Source of the DNA: Nemertoderma westbladi
Taxonomy: Eukaryota; Xenacoelomorpha; Nemertodermatida; Nemertodermatidae
DNA: 53,559 nt
NCBI GenBank assembly: GCA_032718475.1
Contig: JAUCBJ010005103.1
Coordinates: 1 to 53,559 of the forward strand
Reading direction: 5' to 3'
Each line of letters starts with the position of its first letter. Positions within the stretch are counted from its first letter, which is position 1. This document shows, piece after piece, positions 43,301-53,559 of the stretch. The translations under genes were made by a program, and so were the position numbers. The notes under the pieces were generated by a model. It was not told where the DNA came from. It was given only the letters and a program-made list of their open reading frames with translations, and ran no database searches.

Positions 43301-46300
43301 TAGGATACAGAGTTCGTTGCGCAACTCAAGGGTTCAGTGCATGGGCCGTTGTAGGATGTAGGAAGCAGAGTTCGTAGCGCAACTCAAGGGTTCAGTGCAT
43401 GGACCGTTGTAGGATACAGAGTTCGTAGCCCAACTCAAGGGTTCAGTGCATGGGCCGTTGTAGGATGTAGGAAGCAGAGTTCGTAGCGCAACTCAAGGGT
43501 TCAGTGCATGGACCGTTGTAGGATACAGAGTTCGTAGCGCAACTCAAGGGTTCAGTGCATGGGCCGTTGTAGGATGTAGGAAGCAGAGTTCGTAGCGCAA
43601 CTCAAGGGTTCAGTGCATGGACCGTTGTAGGATACAGAGTTCGCAGTGCAACTCAAGGGTTCAGTGCATGGACCGTTGTAGGATACAGAGTTCGTAGCGC
43701 AACTCAAGGGTTCAGTGCATGGACCGTTGTAGGATACAGAGTTCGTAGCGCAACTCAAGGGTTCAGTACACGGACCGTTGTAGGATACAGAGTTCGTAGC
43801 GCAACTCAAGGGTTCAGTGCATGGACCGTTGTAGGATACAGAGTTCGTAGCGCAACTCAAGGGTTCAGTGCATGGGCCATTGTAGGATGTATGAAGCAGA
43901 GTTCGTAGCGCAACTCAAGGGTTTAGTGCATGGACCGTTGTAGGATACAGAGTTCGTAGCGCAACTCAAGGGTTCAGTACACGGACCGTTGTAGCATACA
44001 GAGTTCGTTGCGCAACTCAAGGGTTCAGTGCATGGGCCGTTGTAGGATGTAGGAAGCAGAGTTCGTAGCGCAACTCAAGGGTTTAGTGCATGGACCGTTG
44101 TAGGATACAGAGTTCGTAGCGCAACTCAAGGGTTCAGTGCATGGGCCGTTGTAGGATGTAGGAAGCAGAGTTCGTAGCGCAACTCAAGGGTTCAGTGCAT
44201 GGGCCGTTGTAGGATGTAGGAAGCAGAGTTCGTAGCGCAACTCAAGGGTTCAGTGCATGGGCCGTTGTAGGATGTAGGAAGCAGAGTTCGTAGCGCAACT
44301 CAAGGGTTCAGTGCATGGACCGTTGTAGGATAAAGAGTTCGTAGCGCAACTCAAGGGTTCAGTGCATGGACCGTTGTAGGATACAGAGTTCGTAGCGCAA
44401 CTCAAGGGTTCAGTGCATGGGCCGTTGTAGGATGTAGGAAGCAGAGTTCGTAGCGCAACTCAAGGGTTCAGTGCATGGGCCGTTGTAGGATACAGAGATC
44501 GCAGCGCAACTCAAGGGTTCAGTGCATGGACCGTTGTAGGATACAGAGTTCGTAGCGCAACTCAAGGGTTCAGTGCATGGACCGTTGTAGGATAAAGAGT
44601 TCGTAGCGCAACTCAAGGGTTCAGTGCATGGGCCGTTGTAGGATACAGAGTTTGTAGCGCAACTCAAGGGTTCAGTGCATGGGCCGTTGTAGGATGTAGG
44701 AAGCAGAGTTCGTAGCGCAACTCAAGGGTTCAGTGCATGGACCGTTGTAGGATACAGAGTTCGTAGCGCAACTCAAGGGTTCAGTGCATGGGCCATTGTA
44801 GGATGTAGGAAGCAGAGTTCGTAGCGCAACTCAAGGGTTCAGTGCATGGGCCGTTGTAGGATGTAGGAAGCAGAGTTCGTAGCGCAACTCAAGGGTTCAG
44901 TGCATGGACCGTTGTAGGATACAGAGTTCGCAGCGCAACTCAAGGGTTCAGTGCATGGGCCGTTGTAGGATGTAGGAAGCAGAGTTCGTAGCGCAACTCA
45001 AGGGTTCAGTGCATGGACCGTTGTAGGATACAGAGTTCGTAGCGCAACTCAAGGGTTCAGTGCATGGGCCGTTGTAGGATGTAGGAAGCAGAGTTCGTAG
45101 CGCAACTCAAGGGTTCAGTGCATGGGCCATTGTAGGATGTAGGAAGCAGAGTTCGTAGCGCAACTCAAGGGTTCAGTGCATGGGCCGTTGTAGGATGTAG
45201 GAAGCAGAGTTCGTAGCGCAACTCAAGGGTTCAGTGCATGGACCGTTGTAGGATACAGAGTTCGCAGCGCAACTCAAGGGTTCAGTGCATGGGCCGTTGT
45301 AGGATGTAGGAAGCAGAGTTCGTAGCGCAACTCAAGGGTTCAGTGCATGGGCCATTGTAGGATGTAGGAAGCAGAGTTCGTAGCGCAACTCAAGGGTTCA
45401 GTGCATGGGCCGTTGTAGGATGTAGGAAGCAGAGTTCGTAGCGCAACTCAAGGGTTCAGTGCATGGGCCGTTGTAGGATGTAGGAAGCAGAGTTCGTAGC
45501 GCAACTCAAGGGTTCAGTGCATGGGCCATTGTAGGATGTAGGAAGCAGAGTTCGTAGCGCAACTCAAGGGTTCAGTGCATGGGCCGTTGTAGGATGTAGG
45601 AAGCAGAGTTCGTAGCGCAACTCAAGGGTTCAGTGCATGGACCGTTGTAGGATACAGAGTTCGCAGCGCAACTCAAGGGTTCAGTGCATGGACCGTTGTA
45701 GGATACAGAGTTCATAGCGCAACTGAAGGTTTCAGTGCATGGGCCGTTGTAGGATGTAAGGAAGCAGAGTTCGTAGCGCAACTCAAGGGTTCAGTGCATG
45801 GACCGTTGTAGGATACAGAGTTCATAGCGCAACTGAAGGTTTCAGTGCATGGGCCGTTGTAGGATGTAAGGAAGCAGAGTTCGTAGCGCAACTCAAGGGT
45901 TCAGTGCATGGACCGTTGTAGGATACAGAGTTTGTAGCGCAACTCAAGGGTTAAGTGCATGGGCCGTTGTAGGATACAGAGTTTGTAGCGCAACTCAAGG
46001 GTTAAGTGCATGGGCCATTGTAGGATACAGAGTTCGTAGCGCAACTCAAGGGTTCAGTGCATGGGCCATTGTAGGATACAGAGTTCGTAGCGCAACTCAA
46101 GGGTTCAGTGCACGGACCGTTGTAGGATACAGAGTTCGTAGCGCAACTCAAGGGTTCAGTGCATGGGCCGTTGTAGGATGTAGGAAGCAGAGTTCGTAGC
46201 GCAACTCAAGGGTTCAGTGCATGGACCGTTGTAGGATACAGAGTTCATAGCGCAACTGAAGGTTTCAGTGCATGGGCCGTTGTAGGATGTAAGGATACAG

Positions 46301-49300
46301 AGTTCGTAGCGCAACTCAAGGGTTCAGTGCATGGACCGTTGTAGGATACAGAGTTTGTAGCGCAACTCAAGGGTTAAGTGCATGGGCCGTTGTAGGATAC
46401 AGAGTTTGTAGCGCAACTCAAGGGTTAAGTGCATGGGCCATTGTAGGATACAGAGTTTGTAGCGCAACTCAAGGGTTAAGTGCATGGGCCATTGTAGGAT
46501 ACAGAGTTCGTAGCGCAACTCAAGGGTTCAGTGCATGGGCCGTTGTAGGATGTAGGAAGCAGAGTTTGTAGCGCAACTCAAGGGTTCAGTGTATGGACCG
46601 TTGTAGGATACAGAGTTCGTAGCGCAACTCAAGGGTTCAGTGCATGGGCCGTTGTAGGATGTAGGAAGCAGAGTTTGTAGCGCAACTCAAGGGTTCAGTG
46701 CATGGACCGTTGTAGGATACAGAGTTCGTAGCGCAACTCAAGGGTTCAGTGCATGGACCGTTGTAGGATAAAGAGTTCGTAGCGCAACTCAAGGGTTCAG
46801 TGCATGGGCCATTGTAGGATACAGAGTTCGTAGCGCAACTCAAGGGTTCAGTACAAAGACCGCTGTAGGATACAGAGTTCGTAGCGCAACTCAAGGGTTC
46901 AGTACACGGACCGTTGTAGGATAAAGAGTTCGTAGTGCAACTCAAGGGTTCAGTGCATGGGCCGTTGTAGGATGTAGGAAGCAGAGTTTGTAGCGCAACT
47001 CAAGGGTTCAGTGTATGGACCGTTGTAGGATACAGAGTTCGTAGCGCAACTCAAGGGTTCAGTGCATGGGCCGTTGTAGGATGTAGGAAGCAGAGTTTGT
47101 AGCGCAACTCAAGGGTTCAGTGCTTGGGCCATTGTAGGATACAGAGTTCGTAGCGCAACTCAAGGGTTCAGTACAAAGACCGCTGTAGGATACAGAGTTC
47201 GTAGCGCAACTCAAGGGTTCAGTACACGGACCGTTGTAGGATACAGAGTTCATAGCGCAACTCAAGGGTTCAGTGCATGGGCCGTTGTAGGATAAAGAGT
47301 TCGTAGCGCAACTCAAGGGTTAAGTGCATGGGCCATTGTAGGATACAGAGTTCGTAGCGCAACTCAAGGGTTCAGTGCATGGGCCGTTGTAGGATGTAGG
47401 AAGCAGAGTTCGTAGCGCAACTCAAGGGTTAAGTGCATGGGCCGTTGTAGGATGTAGGAAGCAGAGTTCGTAGCGCAACTCAAGGGTTCAGTGCATGGAC
47501 CGTTGTAGGATAAAGAGTTCGTAGCGCAACTCAAGGGTTCAGTGCATGGGCCGTTGTAGGATGTAGGAAGCAGAGTTTGTAGCGCAACTCAAGGGTTCAG
47601 TGTATGGACCGTTGTAGGATACAGAGTTCGTAGCGCAACTCAAGGGTTCAGTGCATGGGCCGTTGTAGGATGTAGGAAGCAGAGTTTGTAGCGCAACTCA
47701 AGGGTTCAGTGCTTGGGCCATTGTAGGATACAGAGTTCGTAGCGCAACTCAAGGGTTCAGTACAAAGACCGCTGTAGGATACAGAGTTCGTAGCGCAACT
47801 CAAGGGTTCAGTGCATGGGCCGTTGTAGGATAAAGAGTTCGTAGCGCAACTCAAGGGTTCAGTGCATGGGCCGTTGTAGGACACAGAGTTCGTAGCGCAA
47901 CTCAAGGGTTCAGTGCATGGACCGTTGTAGGATACAGAGTTCGTAGCGCAACTCAAGGGTTCAGTGCATGGGCCATTGTAGGATACAGAGTTCGTAGCGC
48001 AACTCAAGGGTTCAGTGCATGGACCGTTGTAGGATACAGAGTTCGTAGCGCAACTCAAGGGTTCAGTGTATGGACCGATGTAGGATACAGAGTTCGTAGC
48101 GCAACTCAAGGGTTCAGTGCATGGGCCGTTGTAGGATAAAGAGTTCGTAGCGCAACTCAAGGGTTCAGTGCATGGACCGTTGTAGGATACAGAGTTCGTA
48201 GCGCAACTCAAGGGTTCAGTGCATGGACCGTTGTAGGATAAAGAGTTCGTAGCGCAACTCAAGGGTTCAGTGCATGGGCCGTTGTAGGATGTAGGAAGCA
48301 GAGTTCGTAGCGCAACTCAAGGGTTCAGTGCATGGACCGTTGTAGGATACAGAGTTCGTAGCGCAACTCAAGGGTTCAGTGCATGGGCCGTTGTAGGATG
48401 TAGGAAGCAGAGTTCGTAGCGCAACTCAAGGGTTCAGTGCATGGACCGTTGTAGGATACAGAGTTTGTAGCGCAACTCAAGGGTTCAGTGCTTGGACCGT
48501 TGTAGGATACAGAGTTTGTAGCGCAACTCAAGGGTTCAGTGCTTGGACCGCTGTAGGATACAGAGTTCGTAGCGCAACTCAAGGGTTCAGTGCATGGACC
48601 GTTGTAGGATAAAGAGTTCGTAGCGCAACTCAAGGGTTCAGTGTATGGACCGTTGTAGGATACAGAGTTCGTAGCGCAACTCAAGGGTTCAGTGCATGGA
48701 CCGTTGTAGGATAAAGAGTTCGTAGTGCAACTCAAGGGTTCAGTGCATGGGCCGTTGTAGGATAAAGAGTTCGTAGCGCAACTCAAGGGTTCAGTGTATG
48801 GACCGTTGTAGGATACAGAGTTCGTAGCGCAACTCAAGGGTTCAGTGCATGGGCCGTTGTAGGATGTAGGAAGCAGAGTTTGTAGCGCAACTCAAGGGTT
48901 CAGTGTATGGGCCGTTGTAGGATAAAGAGTTCGTAGCGCAACTCAAGGGTTCAGTGTATGGACCGTTGTAGGATACAGAGTTCGTAGCGCAACTCAAGGG
49001 TTCAGTGCATGGACCGTTGTAGGATAAAGAGTTCGTAGCGCAACTCAAGGGTTCAGTGTATGGACCGTTGTAGGATAAAGAGTTCGTAGCGCAACTCAAG
49101 GGTTCAGTGTATGGACCGTTGTAGGATACAGAGTTCGTAGCGCAACTCAAGGGTTCAGTGCATGGACCGTTGTAGGATAAAGAGTTCGTAGCGCAACTCA
49201 AGGGTTCAGTGTATGGACCGTTGTAGGATACAGAGTTCGTAGCGCAACTCAAGGGTTCAGTGCATGGGCCGTTGTAGGATAAAGAGTTTGTAGCGCAACT

Positions 49301-52300
49301 CAAGGGTTAAGTGCATGGGCCATTGTAGGATACAGAGTTCGTAGCGCAACTCAAGGGTTCAGTGCATGGGCCGTTGTAGGATGTAGGAAGCAGAGTTCGT
49401 AGCGCAACTCAAGGGTTCAGTACACGGACCGTTGTAGGATACAGAGTTTGTAGCGCAACTCAAGGGTTCAGTGCTTGGACCGCTGTAGGATACAGAGTTC
49501 GTAGCGCAACTCAAGGGTTCAGTGTATGGACCGATGTAGGATACAGAGTTCGTAGCGCAACTCAAGGGTTCAGTGCATGGACCGTTGTAGGATAAAGAGT
49601 TCGTAGCGCAACTCAAGGGTTCAGTGCATGGGCCGTTGTAGGATACAGAGTTCGTAGCGCAACTCAAGGGTTCAGTGTATGGACCGATGTAGGATACAGA
49701 GTTCGTAGCGCAACTCAAGGGTTCAGTGTATGGACCGTTGTAGGATACAGAGTTCGTAGCGCAACTCAAGGGTTCAGTGCATGGGCCGTTGTAGGATGTA
49801 GGAAGCAGAGTTCGTAGCGCAACTCAAGGGTTCAGTGCTTGGACCGCTGTAGGATACAGAGTTCGTAGCGCAACTCAAGGGTTCAGTGTATGGACCGATG
49901 TAGGATACAGAGTTCGTAGCGCAACTCAAGGGTTCAGTGCATGGACCGTTGTAGGATAACAGAGTTCGTAGCGCAACTCAAGGGTTCAGTGCATGGGCCG
50001 TTGTAGGATACAGAGTTCGTAGCGCAACTCAAGGGTTCAGTGCATGGACCGTTGTAGGATACAGAGTTCGTAGCGCAACTCAAGGGTTCAGTGCATGGAC
50101 CGTTGTAGGATACAGAGTTCGTAGCGCAACTCAAGGGTTCAGTGCATGGGCCGTTGTAGGATGTAGGAAGCAGAGTTCGTAGCGCAACTCAAGGGTTCAG
50201 TGCATGGACCGTTGTAGGATACAGAGTTCGTAGCGCAACTCAAGGGTTCAGTGCATGGACCGTTGTAGGATACAGAGTTCGTAGCGCAACTCAAGGGTTC
50301 AGTGCATGGGCCGTTGTAGGATGTAGGAAGCAGAGTTCGTAGCGCAACTCAAGGGTTCAGTGCATGGACCGTTGTAGGATACAGAGTTCGTAGCGCAACT
50401 CAAGGGTTCAGTACACGGACCGTTGTAGGATACAGAGTTCGTAGCGCAACTCAAGGGTTCAGTGCATGGACCGTTGTAGGATACAGAGTTCGTAGCGCAA
50501 CTCAAGGGTTCAGTGCATGGACCGTTGTAGGATACAGAGTTCGTAGCGCAACTCAAGGGTTCAGTGCATGGACCGTTGTAGGATACAGAGTTCGTAGCGC
50601 AACTCAAGGGTTCAGTGCATGGGCCGTTGTAGGATGTAGGAAGCAGAGTTCGTAGCGCAACTCAAGGGTTCAGTGCATGGACCGTTGTAGGATACAGAGT
50701 TCGTAGCGCAACTCAAGGGTTCAGTGCATGGGCCGTTGTAGGATGTAGGAAGCAGAGTTCGTAGCGCAACTCAAGGGTTCAGTGCACGGACCGTTGTAGG
50801 ATACAGAGTTCGTAGCGCAACTCAAGGGTTCAGTGCATGGACCGTTGTAGGATACAGAGTTTGTAGCGCAACTCAAGGGTTCAGTGCATGGACCGTTGTA
50901 GGATACAGAGTTCGTAGCGCAACTCAAGGGTTCAGTGCATGGACCGTTGTAGGATACAGAGTTCGTAGCGCAACTCAAGGGTTCAGTGCTTGGACCGTTG
51001 TAGGATACAGAGTTTGTAGCGCAACTCAAGGGTTCAGTGCTTGGACCGTTGTAGGATACAGAGTTCGTAGCGCAACTCAAGGGTTCAGTGCATGGACCGT
51101 TGTAGGATACAGAGTTCGTAGCGCAACTCAAGGGTTCAGTGCATGGGCCGTTGTAGGATGTAGGAAGCAGAGTTCGTAGCGCAACTCAAGGGTTCAGTGC
51201 ACGGACCGTTGTAGGATACAGAGTTCGTAGCGCAACTCAAGGGTTCAGTGCATGGACCGTTGTAGGATACAGAGTTCGTAGCGCAACTCAAGGGTTCAGT
51301 GCATGGACCGTTGTAGGATACAGAGTTCGTAGCGCAACTCAAGGGTTCAGTACACGGACCGTTGTAGGATACAGAGTTCGTAGCGCAACTCAAGGGTTCA
51401 GTGCATGGGCCGTTGTAGGATGTAGGAAGCAGAGTTCGTAGCGCAACTCAAGGGTTCAGTGCATGGGCCGTTGTAGGATACAGAGATCGCAGCGCAACTC
51501 AAGGGTTCAGTGCATGGACCGTTGTAGGATACAGAGTTCGTAGCGCAACTCAAGGGTTCAGTGCATGGGCCGTTGTAGGATGTAGGAAGCAGAGTTCGTA
51601 GCGCAACTCAAGGGTTCAGTGCATGGGCCGTTGTAGGATACAGAGTTCGTAGCGCAACTCAAGGGTTCAGTGCATGGGCCGTTGTAGGATGTAGGAAGCA
51701 GAGTTCGTAGCGCAACTCAAGGGTTCAGTGCATGGACCGTTGTAGGATACAGAGTTCGTAGCGCAACTCAAGGGTTCAGTGCATGGACCGTTGTAGGATA
51801 CAGAGTTCGTAGCGCAACTCAAGGGTTCAGTGCATGGGCCGTTGTAGGATACAGAGTTCGTAGCGCAACTCAAGGGTTCAGTGCATGGGCCGTTGTAGGA
51901 TACAGAGTTCGTAGCGCAACTCAAGGGTTCAGTGCACGGACCGTTGTAGGATACAGAGTTCGTAGCGCAACTCAAGGGTTCAGTGCATGGACCGTTGTAG
52001 GATACAGAGTTCGTAGCGCAACTCAAGGGTTCAGTACATGGACCGTTGTAGGATACAGAGTTCGTAGCGCAACTCAAGGGTTCAGTGCATGGGCCGTTGT
52101 AGGATAACAGAGTTCGTAGCGCAACTCAAGGGTTCAGTGCATGGACCGTTGTAGGATAAAGAGTTCGTAGCGCAACTCAAGGGTTCAGTGCATGGACCGT
52201 TGTAGGATACAGAGTTCGTAGCGCAACTCAAGGGTTCAGTGCATGGGCCGTTGTAGGATGTAGGAAGCAGAGTTCGTAGCGCAACTCAAGGGTTCAGTGC

Positions 52301-53559
52301 ATGGGCCGTTGTAGGATAACAGAGTTCGTAGCGCAACTCAAGGGTTCAGTGCATGGGCCGTTGTAGGATGTAGGAAGCAGAGTTCGTAGCGCAACTCAAG
52401 GGTTCAGTGCATGGACCGTTGTAGGATACAGAGTTCGTAGCGCAACTCAAGGGTTCAGTGCATGGGCCGTTGTAGGATGTAGGAAGCAGAGTTCGTAGCG
52501 CAACTCAAGGGTTCAGTGCATGGACCGTTGTAGGATACAGAGTTCGTAGCGCAACTCAAGGGTTCAGTGCATGGACCGTTGTAGGATACAGAGTTCGTAG
52601 CGCAACTCAAGGGTTCAGTGCATGGACCGTTGTAGGATACAGAGTTCGTAGCGCAACTCAAGGGTTCAGTGCATGGGCCGTTGTAGGATACAGAGTTCGT
52701 AGCGCAACTCAAGGGTTCAGTGCATGGACCGTTGTAGGATACAGAGTTCGCAGCGCAACTCAAGGGTTCAGTGCATGGGCCGTTGTAGGATACAGAGTTC
52801 GTAGCGCAACTCAAGGGTTCAGTGCATGGGCCGTTGTAGGATGTAGGAAGCAGAGTTCGTAGCGCAACTCAAGGGTTCAGTGCATGGACCGTTGTAGGAT
52901 ACAGAGTTTGTAGCGCAACTCAAGGGTTAAGTGCATGGGCCTTGTAGGATACAGAGTTCTAGCGCAACTGAAGGTTTCAGTGCATGGGCCGTTGTAGGAT
53001 GTAAGGAAGCAGAGTTCGTAGCGCAACTCAAGGGTTCAGTGCATGGACCGTTGTAGGATACAGAGTTTGTAGCGCAACTCAAGGGTTAAGTGCATGGGCC
53101 ATTGTAGGATACAGAGTTCGTAGCGCAACTCAAGGGTTCAGTGCATGGGCCGTTGTAGGATGTAGGAAGCAGAGTTTGTAGCGCAACTCAAGGGTTCAGT
53201 GCATGGACCGTTGTAGGATACAGAGTTCGTAGCGCAACTCAAGGGTTCAGTGCATGGGCCGTTGTAGGATGTAGGAAGCAGAGTTTGTAGCGCAACTCAA
53301 GGGTTCAGTGCTTGGGCCATTGTAGGATACAGAGTTCGTAGCGCAACTCAAGGGTTCAGTACAAAGACCGCTGTAGGATACAGAGTTCGTAGCGCAACTC
53401 AAGGGTTCAGTGCACGGACCGTTGTAGGATACAGAGTTCGTAGCGCAACTCAAGGGTTCAGTGCATGGACCGTTGTAGGATACAGAGTTCGTAGCGCAAC
53501 TCAAGGGTTCAGTACATGGACCGTTGTAGGATACAGAGTTCGTAGCGCAACTCAAGGGT
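40331..53559. repeat. 51-bp tandem satellite, about 250 copies, continues beyond window
   Basis: A head-to-tail array of a 51-bp unit containing TTCAGTGCATGGACCGTTG, TAGGATACAGAGTTCGTAGC and GCAACTCAAGGG. A 58-bp variant replaces GGATACAGAG with GGATGTAGGAAGCAGAG (+7 bp) and is scattered every one to ten units. Because 51 is a multiple of three, both strands are open between 58-bp units: plus GYRVRSATQGFSAWTVV, minus SCATNSVSYNGPCTEPL. No minus frame begins at an ATG in good context (they open at TTG), and each ends at the next 58-bp unit with the same ASYILQRPMH tail or at a GAA-to-TAA variant. I treat these frames as a consequence of unit length. Early units (40331-42400) are the most diverged, later ones more uniform. 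Confidence 0.97.

Noticed and set aside
40331-53559. Long open frames of 60-200 codons on both strands as secreted repeat proteins
   Set aside because: They follow from a 51-bp unit without stops. The starts are TTG or internal, and frames end at every 58-bp unit. Kept only as a finding on codon-position bias.

Overview
The window looks like repeat-dominated nuclear DNA of a multicellular animal, most likely a marine invertebrate. The signs are spliced EGF-like exons, tRNA-derived SINE heads, several non-LTR retrotransposon copies, a Ty3/gypsy retrotransposon, and AT-rich spacer with frequent TAGGCCTA words. No species can be assigned from sequence alone. There are no bacterial-type genes, rRNA genes, intact tRNA genes or CRISPR arrays.

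Three unrelated tandem satellites fill about 54% of the window: a 44-bp unit (431-3645), a 41-bp unit (5339-17655) and a 51-bp unit (40331 to the window end, still running). Between the first two, on the minus strand, are two exons of a host gene with cysteine-rich EGF-like repeats (4935-5123, then 3681-3832). They join in phase through a glycine codon at a canonical EGF position. If the gene runs further upstream, the 41-bp array lies in its intron. The 44-bp array begins within about 35 bp of the 5' splice site of the second exon.

The middle (17.7-34 kb) is a mosaic of mobile DNA. A 5'-truncated LINE (18190-19752, minus) has an 8-bp target-site duplication. A shorter, nearly identical copy (31418-31961, minus) has a 10-bp duplication. 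A third, diverged and damaged LINE (27934-28967, plus) also occurs. From 22518 to 31322 there is a large inverted-repeat structure, with arms of about 1.1-1.4 kb around a 6.3-kb centre. It carries iterated CCAAAACCGTCTATCT and TTGACGAAAGGTCGTAT-type motifs, 25-26 nt G/C runs and a small minus-strand ORF of transposon-like appearance. It is the best candidate here for an undescribed transposon family. A fold-back cluster follows at 32.5-33.7 kb.

From 34110 to 39840 a short TIR element is split by a complete Ty3/gypsy retrotransposon (34352-39527, minus). That element has two 202-bp LTRs differing at one base, a 5-bp target duplication, a polypurine tract, and gag, protease, RT, RNase H and integrase regions. 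Two frameshifts and two in-frame stops interrupt the coding frame. A four-copy 48-bp minisatellite (39992-40153) precedes the final 51-bp array, whose unit is a multiple of three and therefore reads open on both strands.

Nothing here works as an operon. The only probable host gene is the EGF-like gene; nearly everything else is mobile or tandem DNA.
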